Position numbers and translations under genes: made by a program
Part shown: piece after piece, positions 1-10,941 of the stretch
Position numbering within the stretch: position 1 is the first letter of the stretch
Layout of the letters: each line of letters opens with the position of its first letter
Notes under the pieces: generated by a model
What the model was told of the DNA's origin: nothing
The model's database searches: none
What the model saw: only the letters and a program-made list of their open reading frames with translations
Assembly: GCF_001639065.2 (NCBI RefSeq)
Contig: NZ_LQXO02000005.1
Coordinates: 1-64,000 of the forward strand
Origin: Vibrio barjaei
GTDB taxonomy: Bacteria > Pseudomonadota > Gammaproteobacteria > Enterobacterales > Vibrionaceae
Direction: 5' to 3'
Length of the DNA: 64,000 nucleotides

Positions 1-1481
1 TCACAGTTCCTGCTTACTTTAACGATGCACAGCGTCAAGCAACTAAAGATGCAGGCCGAATCGCAGGACTAGAAGTTAAACGTATCATCAATGAACCAAC
101 AGCAGCGGCGCTTGCTTACGGTCTAGACAAGAAAGGTAGTGACCGCACTGTCGCTGTATATGACCTTGGTGGTGGTACATTCGATATCTCTATCATTGAG
201 ATTGATGAAGTTGAAGGCGAGCAAACCTTTGAAGTTCTTGCAACTAATGGTGACACACATCTTGGTGGTGAAGACTTTGACAACCGTCTAATCAACTATT
301 TGGTTGATGAGTTTAAGAAAGAGCAAGGCATTGATCTTAAAAACGATCCACTAGCAATGCAGCGTGTTAAAGAAGCAGCAGAAAAAGCGAAGATCGAACT
401 TTCTTCTACTTCTCAAACTGATGTGAATCTACCGTATGTAACAGCTGATGCAACGGGTCCTAAGCACATGAACGTAAAAGTGACTCGTGCGAAACTAGAA
501 TCTCTAGTTGAAGATCTCGTGATGCGTTCAATTGAGCCATTGAAAACCGCACTTGCGGATGCCGAGTTAACGGTTGGTGATATCAACGATATCATTCTTG
601 TGGGTGGTCAAACGCGTATGCCTATGGTTCAAGCGAAAGTGGCGGAGTTCTTCGGAAAAGAAGCTCGTCGTGACGTGAACCCTGATGAAGCAGTCGCTAT
701 GGGTGCTGCTGTTCAAGGTGGCGTACTAGCTGGTGATGTCAAAGATGTATTGCTATTAGATGTGACTCCTCTGTCTCTAGGTATCGAGACTATGGGCGGT
801 GTCATGACTAAGCTTGTTGAGAAAAACACGACGATTCCAACTAAAGCGAATCAAGTATTCTCAACCGCAGAAGACAACCAAAACGCGGTGACTATTCACG
901 TTGTTCAAGGTGAGCGTAAGCAAGCGATGTACAACAAGTCTTTAGGTCAATTCAACCTAGAAGGTATTCAGCCTGCACCACGTGGATTGCCACAGATTGA
1001 AGTGACGTTCGATATTGATGCCAATGGTATCTTGAATGTTTCTGCGAAAGATAAGTCGACTGGCAAAGAGCAAAAGATCACTATTCAAGCTTCAGGTGGC
1101 TTGAGCGATGCAGACATTGAGAAAATGGTTCAAGAAGCAGAAGCTAACAAAGAAGCGGACAAAAAGTTCGAAGAGCTAGCAACGGCACGTAACCAAGCTG
1201 ACCAAGTGATTCATAGTACTCGTAAGCAAGTAGAAGAAGCTGGTGAAGCGCTACCTGCAGAAGAGAAAGAGAAGATTGAAGCAGCGATCACTGAGCTAGA
1301 AGAAGCTCGCAAGGGCGAAGAGAAAGAAGCGATCGACGCGAAAGTGCAATCGCTAATGGCTGCGGCTCAAAAGCTAATGGAAATCGCTCAGCAGAAAACT
1401 CAAGCAGCAAATGGTGAGGCTCAAGCTAAATCAAATGCTGATGACGATGTGGTTGAAGCTGACTTCGAAGAAGTGAAGTAA
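1..1481 (+). CDS. dnaK: Chaperone DnaK (Hsp70), 3' part; 5' end outside window
   Basis: Open reading frame 3 runs in from the left edge, so the gene is cut by the window. The first visible residues ([17 protein letters not shown]) are the classic Hsp70 ATPase phosphate-2 region. Further on are [10 protein letters not shown], the [11 protein letters not shown] segment, the [10 protein letters not shown] adenosine motif, the interdomain linker [15 protein letters not shown], the beta-sandwich substrate-binding domain and a helical lid. The tail ends [13 protein letters not shown], close to the usual DnaK EEVD-like end. DnaK is the cytoplasmic ATP-driven folding chaperone working with J proteins and GrpE. 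A J-protein gene follows 142 bases on, separated by a hairpin. Because that partner is not a canonical DnaJ, this could be a second DnaK copy (inference); the family assignment itself is certain. Confidence 0.97.
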   Translation, partial: TVPAYFNDAQRQATKDAGRIAGLEVKRIINEPTAAALAYGLDKKGSDRTVAVYDLGGGTFDISIIEIDEVEGEQTFEVLATNGDTHLGGEDFDNRLINYLVDEFKKEQGIDLKNDPLAMQRVKEAAEKAKIELSSTSQTDVNLPYVTADATGPKHMNVKVTRAKLESLVEDLVMRSIEPLKTALADAELTVGDINDIILVGGQTRMPMVQAKVAEFFGKEARRDVNPDEAVAMGAAVQGGVLAGDVKDVLLLDVTPLSLGIETMGGVMTKLVEKNTTIPTKANQVFSTAEDNQNAVTIHVVQGERKQAMYNKSLGQFNLEGIQPAPRGLPQIEVTFDIDANGILNVSAKDKSTGKEQKITIQASGGLSDADIEKMVQEAEANKEADKKFEELATARNQADQVIHSTRKQVEEAGEALPAEEKEKIEAAITELEEARKGEEKEAIDAKVQSLMAAAQKLMEIAQQKTQAANGEAQAKSNADDDVVEADFEEVK

Positions 1482-1557
1482 CGCCACCGACAGATAATTG
1501 TTTTCGAGCAATTAAAAGTTGAGTTATGTTCATAAATACATAAACTTATCGGTATTC

Positions 1558-1590
1558 AGGGCGTAAGAGGGAACTCATACGCCCTTTTTT
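1558..1590 (+). terminator. Hairpin plus T-run between dnaK and the J-protein gene
   Basis: AGGGCGTA (1558-1565) pairs with TACGCCCT (1578-1585) across a 12-base loop and is followed by a run of T. It lies 34 bases before the next start codon, so it is likely a partial terminator or attenuator that lowers J-protein expression relative to DnaK. Confidence 0.75.
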
Positions 1591-1623
1591 CCGTTTGAGT
1601 GAGAAATTGAGTGAGGTTTTAGC

Positions 1624-2550
1624 ATGTCAAAACGAGATTATTACAGCGTGCTAGGTGTCTCCAAGGGAGCCTCAGAGAAAGATATTAAAAAAGCCTACAA
1701 GAAGTTGGCGATGAAATATCACCCCGATAAAAATCCCGGAGATGCGACGGCAGAAGCGAATTTCAAAGAAGTAAAAGAAGCTTATGAAATTCTAACGGAC
1801 AAAGAAAAACGTAGTCAGTACGACCAATTTGGTCATGCGGCATTCGAAGGTGGCGGCTTTGGTGGACATGGCGGTCACGGTGGTCATGGCGGCGGTGGGT
1901 TCGAAGACATCTTCGGTGACGCCTTCCGTCAACGAGGTGGCGGTTTTGGCGGAGGTAGCTTCGGTGGCGGCGGCTTTGGTGGCTTTGAGGATATCTTCTC
2001 ACAAGCTCGAGGTGGTCGTGGGCGTCCGCGCGCTCAAAAAGGGCAAGACCAAGAATATACTCTGACGGTCGACTTTATTGATGCGGTTCAAGGGGCTGAA
2101 AAAACGGTCGAATTGCCAATCAATGGTGAACAGAAAAAGATCAATGTAAAGATCCCTGCCGGTATCAAAGATGGCGAAAAGATTCGCTACTCAGGTAAAG
2201 GTGGATTAGGTGTCAATGGTGGGCCTGCGGGTGATTTACTACTCGTTATTGCAACCAGGTCACATGCGTTTTTAGATCGCGATGGTAATGACCTTATCTG
2301 CAATACCAAGGTTGATATGGTCACTGCAGCTTTGGGGGGGGAAGTAGAAGTGAATGTACTAGACAGTCGCTTTAAGCTTAAAATCCCTGCGGGTACGCAA
2401 ACTGGGCGCAAGTTCAAGATGACTGGCAAAGGCATAACAAATCGTAAAGGTGAAACGGGCGATCTATTGGTGAAGATTCAAGTTGAAACACCAACCAATC
2501 TGACCGATGCACAGCGTGAGTTGTTAGAACAATTCAGAACAACGCTTTAG
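1624..2550 (+). CDS. Class B J-domain co-chaperone (DnaJ/CbpA-like, no zinc finger)
   Basis: 308 aa. Residues 1-70 are a J domain with the HPD motif (YHPDKN) that stimulates the Hsp70 ATPase. A Gly/Phe-rich linker with GGHGG repeats (about 75-135) follows, then the two DnaJ C-terminal beta-barrels (about 140-300). Canonical DnaJ is about 380 aa with four CxxCxGxG zinc repeats after the Gly/Phe linker; none is present here and the protein passes straight into the C-terminal domain. It is therefore a class B co-chaperone in architecture, like CbpA, although its J domain looks DnaJ-like. It sits behind dnaK in the same direction and is presumably the dedicated partner of that DnaK. A canonical DnaJ is expected elsewhere in the genome (inference). 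Confidence 0.9.
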   Translation: MSKRDYYSVLGVSKGASEKDIKKAYKKLAMKYHPDKNPGDATAEANFKEVKEAYEILTDKEKRSQYDQFGHAAFEGGGFGGHGGHGGHGGGGFEDIFGDAFRQRGGGFGGGSFGGGGFGGFEDIFSQARGGRGRPRAQKGQDQEYTLTVDFIDAVQGAEKTVELPINGEQKKINVKIPAGIKDGEKIRYSGKGGLGVNGGPAGDLLLVIATRSHAFLDRDGNDLICNTKVDMVTAALGGEVEVNVLDSRFKLKIPAGTQTGRKFKMTGKGITNRKGETGDLLVKIQVETPTNLTDAQRELLEQFRTTL

Positions 2551-2613
2551 TCTTTTAAAGTAAAATGAACTAAGCCCGCCTTAAAGCCAACGCATTACAA
2601 TGTAACGTATTAG

Positions 2614-2643
2614 AATTCAGCCACTTTATGTGGCTGAATTTTT
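2614..2643 (+). terminator. Rho-independent terminator after the J-protein gene
   Basis: An 11-bp stem (2614-2624 with 2630-2640), loop TTTAT, followed by T residues. It closes the dnaK/J-protein transcription unit. Confidence 0.85.
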
Positions 2644-2742
2644 ATGCATCAAATAAGTGATTATTTCAATTCTTGAGCATCGTTGCCGATGAACTATTCT
2701 TATTCTTACCCGTAAACAAATCATTGTCTAAGGGAGGTGAGT

Positions 2743-3291
2743 ATGAGCATGGTTTTAAAAGCATTGGTCTTAGGACTACTATTTGGCTTAATAGCGAAAG
2801 AGACATTGGCAGCCTCTTGTCCTACGATACTCAATTCAACTCAAAGAGCCTTAAACTCGACGAATGATGTCAATCTGTGTGAGCAGTTTCAGGGCAAAGT
2901 ACTATTGGTAGTTAATACCGCGAGTCAATGTGGCTTTACTGGACAGTTTGAGCAATTAGAACAGCTACATAATCAATTTAAGGACCAGGGCTTTAGTGTT
3001 GTTGGTTTCCCATCGAACGACTTCAACCAAGATCGTGGCAGCGAAGAGAATACCGCGAAAGTCTGCTTTCTCGATTTTGGCGTCACATTTCCAATGATGG
3101 CGCGCAGTTCAGTGAAAGGACAGCAAGCCAACCCGGTGTTTTCCGAAATAGCTAAGCAGAGCGGGGTTTCCCCAAAGTGGAATTTCTACAAGTATCTTAT
3201 CGACAAAAATGGTGCGGTGGTTGGTGTATTCTCTTCAGGTATTTCTCCTACTGACACTAAAATCACCCAAATGATAGAAAAACAGTTGTAG
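2743..3291 (+). CDS. Periplasmic glutathione peroxidase family protein
   Basis: About 182 aa. An N-terminal hydrophobic segment ending near TLAASC looks like a Sec signal peptide, followed by a thioredoxin-fold peroxidase. The peroxidatic Cys lies in NTASQCGFTGQF, where Cys replaces selenocysteine, and the Trp/Asn motif PKWNFYKYLID is present. The usual FPCNQF block is FPSNDF here, so the conserved catalytic-site Gln is Asp. The start was placed at the ATG at 2743, because AGGGAGGTGA (2731-2740) is a very strong ribosome site; a GTG at 2737 lies inside that site. Members reduce peroxides with thiols, and bacterial ones often use thioredoxin rather than glutathione. It stands alone after the chaperone terminator. 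Family call sure; substrate not known. Confidence 0.88.
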   Translation: MSMVLKALVLGLLFGLIAKETLAASCPTILNSTQRALNSTNDVNLCEQFQGKVLLVVNTASQCGFTGQFEQLEQLHNQFKDQGFSVVGFPSNDFNQDRGSEENTAKVCFLDFGVTFPMMARSSVKGQQANPVFSEIAKQSGVSPKWNFYKYLIDKNGAVVGVFSSGISPTDTKITQMIEKQL

Positions 3292-3361
3292 ACGGTTCGA
3301 CATAGAAGAGACCCAAGAGCCAAAGATGATTATCCAAGCTCTGGGCCTATCGTGAGCGGTA

Positions 3362-4588
3362 TCAACCAATAAAGAAGATGTAGCTTTGAATGATAATTAG
3401 GTTGGTTAAGTCGATAAAGAAAGCGCCTACAATAGGTACGACCATGAAAGCCATTGGTGATGGCCCAAAACGGCTTACTGTTGAGCCCATATTCATCACG
3501 GCAGTCGGTGTAGCTCCCATCCCAAAACCGCAATGTCCACTGGCGATGACTGCAGCATCATAGTTCTTTCCCATCACTCGAAACGTCACGAAATACGCAA
3601 ATAATGCCATTACGATAGTTTGAACCGTGAGAATTATCAGGAACGGTACCGCGAGATTGTATATCTCCCAAAGCTGTAAACTCATCAGGGCCATCGACAA
3701 GAAGAAGTTGAGAGAAGTCGTTCCTAATATATGAACCGTTTCCATATTGATACGTTTAATCCCTGTTGCCTCAAATAGATTGGTGATGATGACCCCAATA
3801 AAGAGTGCGTAGACAAAGTCAGGGATCATAAGCCACCGAATGCCAAGCGACTTAATTATTGGTCCGAGGGTTTTAGCACCTACGACGCAAATCATAAGCA
3901 GACCAATCACTTCAACGATACTTTTAGAGGTGACTTTGTCTTGCTGAGCCTCGTCGTATGTCATAAGTTCTGGGTGTGAGGCGTGAATATCATGCTTTAC
4001 GCCAAACTCTGAACTTAGCTTGTTCTTGGTTGCTAGTCGGTTCCCAACTGGACCACCGATGATGCCACCAATGATAAGACCAAATGTGGCGGAAGCCATA
4101 GCAAGCTCAAGTGTATTCTGAATGCCATATTGCTCGGTAAATGTGCCCGCCCATGCTGCGCCAGTGCCATGCCCACCAGAAAGCGTGATTGAACCAGCGA
4201 TTAATCCCATAAGTGGATTCAAGCCAAGCGCTGATGCTAGCGCTACACCTACACCATTTTGAATAATGATGTAGACCGTTGCGACAAACAGAAACAAAAA
4301 GACTTTAAAACCACCTTTAGCAAGCTGTTTGTAACTGGCTGTCAAACCTACGGTGCTGAAAAACAGCATCATAAAGGTATCTTTTAACGGCAGTGAAAAT
4401 TCAATTGCGGTACCGTTTAAATGCGGAACCGTAATTAAGATAGCAGCAATAAGACCGCCTATGATTGGCTCAGGAATATTGTATTTGTCGAGAAAGGCGA
4501 CTCTTTTCTTAAGAAAGTTACCGACGAACAGGACAACAATCGCGATCAAAAACGACTGTAATGGATCAATGGTAATAGTGTTGTGCAT
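3362..4588 (-). CDS. gltS: Sodium/glutamate symporter GltS
   Basis: 408 aa, the usual family length (about 400). The protein is almost entirely transmembrane helices, arranged as two inverted halves. It carries the Gly-rich re-entrant loop motif SGGHGTGAAWAGTF in the first half and ASGHCGFGMGATPTA in the second, both typical of the ESS family. GltS imports L-glutamate with Na+ across the inner membrane. The gene is monocistronic, convergent with the peroxidase gene and upstream of no obvious partner. The Na+ coupling fits a marine lifestyle. Well supported. Confidence 0.95.
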   Translation of the reverse strand: MHNTITIDPLQSFLIAIVVLFVGNFLKKRVAFLDKYNIPEPIIGGLIAAILITVPHLNGTAIEFSLPLKDTFMMLFFSTVGLTASYKQLAKGGFKVFLFLFVATVYIIIQNGVGVALASALGLNPLMGLIAGSITLSGGHGTGAAWAGTFTEQYGIQNTLELAMASATFGLIIGGIIGGPVGNRLATKNKLSSEFGVKHDIHASHPELMTYDEAQQDKVTSKSIVEVIGLLMICVVGAKTLGPIIKSLGIRWLMIPDFVYALFIGVIITNLFEATGIKRINMETVHILGTTSLNFFLSMALMSLQLWEIYNLAVPFLIILTVQTIVMALFAYFVTFRVMGKNYDAAVIASGHCGFGMGATPTAVMNMGSTVSRFGPSPMAFMVVPIVGAFFIDLTNLIIIQSYIFFIG

Positions 4589-4953
4589 AGTTAACTTCGA
4601 TTGTCTGTGCCATCCTTAACGCTGAGAATGTAACGACGGCTTTCATCCTGTAGCGTCGACTTACAATGTGATTGGGCAAACTATGGCACTAAAACATCGA
4701 ATCTGATGGTGTTCGACTCGGTAACCTTACGAGTAAGTAATGTCCCAAAAGGCAAGTGTTTACTACCAATGCTATTGTTGGAAGGGGAGCATAACAGGCG
4801 TGATTAATGCTGAAATAACGAGCTAGTTAGCAAACGATAAACAATATATTTAGATAGAAAATTTAACGATTTAAATGCTAAATAATATGGGTTTTATAAA
4901 AGTTTTATCGGTTGAGGCTGAGGCGTGTTACGCCTCAGCTTAGAGATATGAGG
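4589..4953. other. Intergenic region upstream of gltS with a hairpin downstream of the MscS-type gene
   Basis: This is the leader/promoter region of gltS (minus strand) and the downstream end of the mechanosensitive channel gene. The only clear structure is a 9-bp hairpin (4917-4925 with 4931-4939, loop TGTTA). It can terminate the channel gene on the minus strand, although the following T-run is poor. No ORF with coding character was seen. Confidence 0.5.
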
Positions 4954-6228
4954 TTAGATTTTTGAAGAGAGTGAGCCATTACTGGCAGCGAAATCATGGC
5001 CAGTAAGCTGTTGAAATGGTCTCAGTCCGAACTGCGGCATGATGGCATAGATATGATCGAAAAGGTCAGATTGAATGCCTTCATAGAGCCCCCAATCGGT
5101 GGTGTTTGTGAAACCGTAGATCTGTAGCGGTATGCCTTCTGGTGTTGGCTGAAGTTGTCTGACCATAATCAACATGTATTGATGAATGTCTTTGTTTGCG
5201 TGTAAGTAGGCATTCAAATAGGCACGAAATAGACCGATGTTGGTAAAACTGCGTTGATTCGCTTCTAAGTCATCTTGCTCCAAGCTCTGATTGTAATCGT
5301 CCATCTCTTTAGACTTTTCAAAAATATACTGCCTCAATAAACGAAGTTTGGTGAGCTCTTCAACTTCTTCTTTCGAAACAAACCGAATTGATGTTACATC
5401 TAGATTGACTGAGCGAGTAATTCTACGTCCTCCAGAATCAGACATCCCTTGCCAGTTAATGAAGGCATTTTGCACTAATGCATAAGCAGGTAGCATGCTA
5501 ACGGTATTATCAAAGTTACGAACTTTAATGGTAGTGAGTGAGATTTCTTCCACTGTACCGTTTGCACCATAGGAGTCCATTTGTATCCAGTCATTGAGAC
5601 TCACCATTCTGTTAGCTGAAAGCTGAATACCGGCAACAAACCCCAATATAGTGTCTTTGAAGACCAGCATGACAAAACCAGTCGCCACCCCAAGCCCAGA
5701 GAACAAGATTACTGGCGCTTCATTTGCCAAAATGGAAATAGTAACAATGACGCCAATAAAGAAGGTAAACAACTTAATAAGCTGAACAAAACTCTTTATG
5801 GGCATTCGACGTGTGATGCCTTTGTAAGTTGCCAGATCGTTGACCGCATCTAAGAAGCAATACACCATCCACAGAATAACCAGCAATATTAAGATAGCTA
5901 ATACTCGGTCAATTACCGTGGACAAAATGTCGTAGTGGCTGATGGCTATTGGGATGAAGATGTTTAGTACTAACAGAGGTGTGAGAATAGAGAGTTTTTC
6001 GAAAACACGATTATTAGTGACGCATTCCGCCAGAGGCTTATTAGTTTTGAGCAGAATGTGATTAAAAAAGCGTACGAACACATGATGGGCAACCATAAAA
6101 CATATTAACGCAATGGCCAAGCTTATGACGATCAACACGAGTGTCATCGTTCCGCCATCGAGCTCGCCTGTTGACATATAGGTGTTCAATTTATCTGAAA
6201 CAAAGTTGCGAAAGTGGTGTTCAATCAA
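4954..6228 (-). CDS. Mechanosensitive ion channel, YbdG (MscM) type
   Basis: 424 aa, close to the 415 aa of E. coli YbdG. Four to five N-terminal membrane helices (about 27-200) lead into the MscS pore-lining helix and beta domain (about 165-255), including FSGLGVATGFVMLVFKD and the DWIQM/GTVEEISLTTIKVRNFD block typical of MscS proteins. A longer YbdG-type cytoplasmic tail follows. The start codon is TTG, chosen because AAGGA lies 7 bases upstream on the minus strand and no earlier in-frame start is as good. These channels open on membrane tension and release solutes during hypo-osmotic shock. It is divergent from pdxY across 224 bases. Family call sure. Confidence 0.9.
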   Translation of the reverse strand: MIEHHFRNFVSDKLNTYMSTGELDGGTMTLVLIVISLAIALICFMVAHHVFVRFFNHILLKTNKPLAECVTNNRVFEKLSILTPLLVLNIFIPIAISHYDILSTVIDRVLAILILLVILWMVYCFLDAVNDLATYKGITRRMPIKSFVQLIKLFTFFIGVIVTISILANEAPVILFSGLGVATGFVMLVFKDTILGFVAGIQLSANRMVSLNDWIQMDSYGANGTVEEISLTTIKVRNFDNTVSMLPAYALVQNAFINWQGMSDSGGRRITRSVNLDVTSIRFVSKEEVEELTKLRLLRQYIFEKSKEMDDYNQSLEQDDLEANQRSFTNIGLFRAYLNAYLHANKDIHQYMLIMVRQLQPTPEGIPLQIYGFTNTTDWGLYEGIQSDLFDHIYAIMPQFGLRPFQQLTGHDFAASNGSLSSKI

Positions 6229-6452
6229 ACTAAAGTCCTTGGTTCTTAATATTGTTAGACTGTTTTTGGAGTAGTTCTATGTAAAAAGCGTAGACGAAGA
6301 AACAAGTGTACGCTTTTGTTTCCAATACAGTTTAAAGAAACTTATGAAAATCTGATAAGAAATTTATTACCTTTCTCTTGTTTGCTGACAAGATGGCGCT
6401 CATATTGAAATTACAATGAATTAAATCAGAACAATAATGTGCAGGAGTTCCA

Positions 6453-7310
6453 ATGAAAGGTGTTATCTCTATTCAATCACACGTGGTTTACGGTCACGCG
6501 GGCAATAGCTCTGCCGTTTTCCCACTTCAGAGAATGGGTTTTGAAGTGTGGCCAATTCATACCGTGCAGTTCTCAAACCACACTCAATATCAACAAGGTT
6601 GGACAGGGAAAGCATTTTCGGCAGAAGACATTTCAGAGCTGATTGCAGGTATCGACAATATTGGTCAGCTAAAGGACTGTAATGCGGTGTTGTCTGGTTA
6701 CCAAGGTAGTGCAGAGCAGTGCCTAGCGGTTAAGGATGCCGTTACTAAAGTGAAGCAGAGAAACCCCGACGCTATTTATGTCTGTGACCCAGTGATGGGC
6801 GACCCAGAGAAAGGTTGTATTGTTCCTCAAGGAACCACCGAATATTTAGTTAATGACGTTATGCCAATGGCGGATGTTATCGTTCCTAATCAGTTTGAAC
6901 TCAGCCAGTTCACCCAGATGGATATTGAATCGTTAGAAGATGCTGTAGCGGCGTGTCAGAAAGCGCTGACATTGGGACCTAAGATGGTACTGGTGAAGCA
7001 CCTACATAGTATTTCTAACGATAAATTTACCATGATGTTGGCGACGCAGGAGGGCTGCTTTATTGCTCAACGTCCGCATCTTACATTTACAAAACAACCG
7101 GTTGGTGTTGGCGATTTGATCTCAGCGTTATTCACAGCTGGGCTATTAAAGGGCTGGACTGCCGAACAAGCTTTTGCTCACGCGAATAATGCCAGCTATG
7201 CCATTTTAAAAGAGACGCAAAACCGTCAAGAATGGGAGCTACAAACTATTGCAGCTCAGGAAGAGATCGTGGCGCCCGAAGAGCAGTTTACGATTGTTCA
7301 GGTTAAATAA
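6453..7310 (+). CDS. pdxY: Pyridoxal kinase PdxY
   Basis: 285 aa, matching the E. coli PdxY length. A ribokinase-fold kinase with the N-terminal [19 protein letters not shown] substrate block, the CDPVMGD motif and the C-terminal [10 protein letters not shown] motif that contains the catalytic Asp and anion hole. PdxY phosphorylates pyridoxal with ATP to give pyridoxal 5'-phosphate in the B6 salvage pathway, in the cytosol. GGAG lies about 7 bases before the ATG. The gene is single and closed by a strong bidirectional terminator shared with torZ. Confidence 0.96.
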   Translation: MKGVISIQSHVVYGHAGNSSAVFPLQRMGFEVWPIHTVQFSNHTQYQQGWTGKAFSAEDISELIAGIDNIGQLKDCNAVLSGYQGSAEQCLAVKDAVTKVKQRNPDAIYVCDPVMGDPEKGCIVPQGTTEYLVNDVMPMADVIVPNQFELSQFTQMDIESLEDAVAACQKALTLGPKMVLVKHLHSISNDKFTMMLATQEGCFIAQRPHLTFTKQPVGVGDLISALFTAGLLKGWTAEQAFAHANNASYAILKETQNRQEWELQTIAAQEEIVAPEEQFTIVQVK

Positions 7311-7337
7311 CGACTGACGCGTCATATATACGATGAA

Positions 7338-7367
7338 AAAACGGGAAACCCAAAGGTTTCCCGTTTT
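7338..7367. terminator. Bidirectional terminator between pdxY and torZ
   Basis: A perfect 13-bp stem (7338-7350 with 7355-7367) with a CAAA loop, with A and T tracts on the two sides. It serves the convergent pdxY and torZ genes. Confidence 0.92.
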
Positions 7368-7382
7368 GCTTACTGAATTACA

Positions 7383-9830
7383 TTACGCATTCTTTGGCGC
7401 AGTGAATGCCATTAACCCCGGCACTTTGCCAGTGTACTTCTCTATACGGACTAATGAAGAGTTCGCTGCACATCCGTTAGCAAGACGTGAAGTTGGAATA
7501 TCGCTAGTCAGCACGTTCGCACCCCCATTTCGGCACATGCCAGTTTCAGGGTCAAGGTCAGGCCAACCACCCTCATGGATACAAACAGAACCTTGTTTAA
7601 TGCCATCGGTAACTAGTGCTCCAACCAACACTTGGCCACGGTCATTGTATGCACGAACTAAATCGCCAGACTTGATACCATACTTCTTAGCATCTTCAGT
7701 GTTAATTGAAATCGGCTCGCGGTTAGCAATTGCATATTCTTCGCGAAGCTTAGCGTAGTTAAATTGACTGTGTAGGCGGTGAGCAGCGTGCGCTGTCATT
7801 AGCTGTAGCTCGCCATCTTTAGCTGAGCCAAAGAACTCAGTCGGCTCCATCCAAGTAGGGTGTGCTGGACAATCTTCGTAGCCGTAGCCTTCAATGGTTT
7901 TCGAATAGATCTCAATTTTGCCACTTGGTGTGCCAAGCGGGTTCATCACAGGGTCTTTTCTAAAATCAGCATGGCGAACAAAGCCAGCTGCTTTCTTGTT
8001 GAATTTCATTTCGATCAATTCGTTGGTATCCCAGAACTTACCAAAGTTTGGCATACGAACGCGTGCAGCACGACCGCCTTTCTGAGCCGCTTCATAGAAA
8101 CCTTTTAGCCAATCCATTTCAGATTTGCCTTCGGTGTAAACATCGCGGCCACCTGCTTTGATAAGCTCAGACATATCGGCAAACACGTCGAAGTCATTAC
8201 GCGCTTCACCTTGAGCTTCAACGACTTTCTTCATCGGTACGAGATGTTGGTTACTGTAGTCACCCGTCATCGTCATATCGTTACGTTCAAACGACGTAGT
8301 GATAGGCAGTACAATGTCTGCGTGTTTCGCTGCTGCGGTCCAGTAGATCTCAGAGATAACAATAAGCTCAGGCTTTTGCCACGCTTTGATCAATCGGTTG
8401 GTATCTTGGTGGTGAGTAAAGTTCGCACCGCCAGCCCACCAAATCATCTTGATGTCTGGGAAGGTTTTATCATGACCGTTGTGTTGGTACGCTTTACCTG
8501 GGTTTTCTAGTGCTTCAACAATTCGAGCAACTGGGAATGAATTGACTGCGCCTGAAATAGCCCAGTCATTACCCGCAGACGAACCACCGCCAATCGAAGC
8601 AGAAATTGCAGGAAGTACGCCAGCATCACGTGTTGGGTTACCACCGTTTGAGTAATGGTAAGAGAAACCAAAGCCACCGCCAGGAAGACCAATTTGACCT
8701 AGCATTGCCGCCAATGTAGCAATCATCCAGTGACGCTGCTCACCAAATTGTTGACGTTGAATACCCCAACCAGCCATAAGCATGGTGCGATTGTCGCTGA
8801 AGATGTCAGCAAGTAGCTCAATTTGTTTAGCTGGAACGCCTGTGATATCCGCCGCCCACTCTGAAGTTTTCTCTACTCCGTCTTCTTTGCCTAACAAGTA
8901 AGCTTCGAACTGGTCATAGCCAGTGGTGTACTTGTCTAGGAACGCTTTATCGTGCTTACCTTTCTTAACCAATGTGTGTGCGATACCCATGAGCATAGCA
9001 ACGTCTGTCATAGGGCGAGGCGCGATCCATTGGATTTTGTCTTCGAAAAAATCAATGGTTTCGGAGCGCATTGGGTCGATAGCGATAACGGTTTTGCCGG
9101 ACTTCTTAAGCTGGTGGAAGAACTCCAAACCAGAGCAGTCCGTTGAACTCCATGCGATCTTAAGGGTGTTCAGCGGGTTCATACCCCAAAGCACAACCAC
9201 GTCACTGTTTTCGAGCACCATTGGGTGTGTGGTTTGCTGCTCATACACCTCAATCGAGCCCATAACGTGAGGCATGATAACTTGCGCTGCACCAGTAGAG
9301 TAATCACCCAGGTGACCTGAGTAGCCACCTGCCAAACTCATATAACGTTGTAGGAGAGTTTGTGCTTTGTGAAGCACACCTGATGAACGCCAACCGTACG
9401 ACCCGGCAAATACCGATTCTGCGCCATTAGCTTTACGGATTCGCATATGCTGCTCGTGAATCAGCTTGTAGGCATCGTCCCATGACACGCGAACATACTC
9501 GTCTTTGCCACGTTCACCTGCTGGTGCTTCAGGGTTTTCCAGATACCCTTTGCGCACCATTGGATACTTGATACGAGCCTTAGTGTATACCTGATCTGGG
9601 CCCGTAGTTTGCAAGCTATTTGGCACCGTTTGAGCAAGCGCATTTTTAGTGGAAATCAGCTTTCCATCAACCACTTCACAAAGCATCGGCCCCATGCGGC
9701 CTGCGGTTAAAACACCAGAGCCTCTTTTTGATGCTGCTGAAACGGATAGGGGAGTCAAGGAAGTAAAAGCGAGCGCACCTGCTGCCATACTTGAACCTTT
9801 GAGGAATCCACGACGTGTAATATCTGTCAT
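7383..9830 (-). CDS. torZ: Trimethylamine-N-oxide reductase TorZ (molybdoenzyme)
   Basis: 815 aa, like E. coli TorZ (809). It begins with a Tat signal (TRRGFLKG then a hydrophobic stretch ending in Ala-rich sequence), so it is exported folded to the periplasm. The molybdopterin oxidoreductase domain has [11 protein letters not shown], whose Ser is the Mo ligand in the DMSO/TMAO reductase family. [10 protein letters not shown] and a C-terminal cofactor-binding domain follow. The sequence tracks TorZ more closely than I expect for TorA. It reduces TMAO (and probably related N- or S-oxides) with electrons from the pentahaem cytochrome encoded just upstream (16-base gap). TMAO is abundant in marine animals, which fits the host. 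Confidence 0.94.
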   Translation of the reverse strand: MTDITRRGFLKGSSMAAGALAFTSLTPLSVSAASKRGSGVLTAGRMGPMLCEVVDGKLISTKNALAQTVPNSLQTTGPDQVYTKARIKYPMVRKGYLENPEAPAGERGKDEYVRVSWDDAYKLIHEQHMRIRKANGAESVFAGSYGWRSSGVLHKAQTLLQRYMSLAGGYSGHLGDYSTGAAQVIMPHVMGSIEVYEQQTTHPMVLENSDVVVLWGMNPLNTLKIAWSSTDCSGLEFFHQLKKSGKTVIAIDPMRSETIDFFEDKIQWIAPRPMTDVAMLMGIAHTLVKKGKHDKAFLDKYTTGYDQFEAYLLGKEDGVEKTSEWAADITGVPAKQIELLADIFSDNRTMLMAGWGIQRQQFGEQRHWMIATLAAMLGQIGLPGGGFGFSYHYSNGGNPTRDAGVLPAISASIGGGSSAGNDWAISGAVNSFPVARIVEALENPGKAYQHNGHDKTFPDIKMIWWAGGANFTHHQDTNRLIKAWQKPELIVISEIYWTAAAKHADIVLPITTSFERNDMTMTGDYSNQHLVPMKKVVEAQGEARNDFDVFADMSELIKAGGRDVYTEGKSEMDWLKGFYEAAQKGGRAARVRMPNFGKFWDTNELIEMKFNKKAAGFVRHADFRKDPVMNPLGTPSGKIEIYSKTIEGYGYEDCPAHPTWMEPTEFFGSAKDGELQLMTAHAAHRLHSQFNYAKLREEYAIANREPISINTEDAKKYGIKSGDLVRAYNDRGQVLVGALVTDGIKQGSVCIHEGGWPDLDPETGMCRNGGANVLTSDIPTSRLANGCAANSSLVRIEKYTGKVPGLMAFTAPKNA

Positions 9831-9846
9831 AACGCTTTCCTTATTT

Positions 9847-10941
9847 TTAGTGACCAGCCACGTCTTTTGCGTGGTTTTGGAAGAACTTAGTGAGAATTTC
9901 TAAATCAAGAGCTGAGATATCGGTGCGATCACCCATACCTTTTGCAACAGGTCCCCATGCATTGACCGTAAAGTGGTTGGCTGGGATTTTTGCGTGGCAC
10001 GTCGAGCAGTAAACATTGTCTAGCTCTTCGGCATAGCCCCACAATGCATCTGGACTGCCTAATACTGGTTCAGTAATGTCGGTGGTGAGGGTGGCAGTGC
10101 GCCATTCATTTCCATACTCGTCTGCTTCGAAGTCACCAACGTTCAGTGCTTGTTGACCCGCTTCTGAAAGTGTTGCGATGATGTTTCGCTGCCCTTTACC
10201 CATATAAAGGACTTGTTCTGCCCCTTTCATTTGGTAGCCTGACAGAGCCACAGTGCGAATGGTGTCTGTGTGGTTAACCACGGACATCTCAACTGCAGGG
10301 TTGATGGTTCCGAGTTCTTGTAGAGCTATAGGCCCTACGGAGTAAACCGTCGTTGCGTCTGCTGGCGTGTTATCCGTTTGTGCGACGACACGGTTATAAA
10401 CTTCGGTATCAAGTTCAGGTTCAGGTGCGAAGTGAGCGACGCCCTTGTGGCAGTCAATGCATGTTTGATTGTTAGCGACACCGTACTCGTGCATTTTTGC
10501 GGCATCTTCAGATTGCTCGTAGGTGTCCATTGCATCAAATGAGTGACATGAGCGACAGGTGGCGGAGTCATTCGCGCGTAATTGAGCCCAAACTGTTTCT
10601 GCCATCTCCATGCGATGTGCTTCATATTTATCTTCATCATCAATTTTGCCAGTCACAAACTCGTGATAGATATCTTTTGAAGCACGGATTTTAGTGATGA
10701 CGTAATCGAGCGGGTCGCTTGGTATATGGCAGTCTGAACATTCAGCTCGAATACCTTTTGCGTTAGTAAAATGGATGGAGCCTTGATATTCCTCGTAAGG
10801 AATCTGCATCGTGTGGCAGGAGAGACAAAATTCGGTGCTGGATGTTTTGTGCATAATTGCAGCAGTGCCGCCAAAACTCAGCCAACCAATTAATATTCCC
10901 ACACAGGTAATGAGCAAAATATATCGTTTTTTTAGATTCAT
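9847..10941 (-). CDS. torY: Pentahaem c-type cytochrome TorY (NapC/NirT family)
   Basis: 364 aa, as for E. coli TorY (366). One N-terminal membrane anchor (about residues 7-30) is followed by four NapC-type haem motifs (CLSCH, CSDCH, CRSCH, CIDCH). A C-terminal extension carries the fifth motif, CSTCH. TorC/TorY proteins take electrons from menaquinol in the inner membrane and pass them to the periplasmic TMAO reductase. It is the first gene of the torYZ operon. No torT/torS/torR regulators or torD chaperone are present nearby, so those functions must be encoded elsewhere or be absent. Confidence 0.95.
   Translation of the reverse strand: MNLKKRYILLITCVGILIGWLSFGGTAAIMHKTSSTEFCLSCHTMQIPYEEYQGSIHFTNAKGIRAECSDCHIPSDPLDYVITKIRASKDIYHEFVTGKIDDEDKYEAHRMEMAETVWAQLRANDSATCRSCHSFDAMDTYEQSEDAAKMHEYGVANNQTCIDCHKGVAHFAPEPELDTEVYNRVVAQTDNTPADATTVYSVGPIALQELGTINPAVEMSVVNHTDTIRTVALSGYQMKGAEQVLYMGKGQRNIIATLSEAGQQALNVGDFEADEYGNEWRTATLTTDITEPVLGSPDALWGYAEELDNVYCSTCHAKIPANHFTVNAWGPVAKGMGDRTDISALDLEILTKFFQNHAKDVAGH

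Noticed and set aside
1829..2065. Frame with Val/Ala-rich sequence inside the J-protein gene
   Set aside because: Arises from the repetitive Gly/Phe codons of the real gene in another frame.
2673..2867. Open frame overlapping the start of the glutathione peroxidase gene
   Set aside because: Out of frame with the peroxidase, whose SD and signal peptide are convincing.
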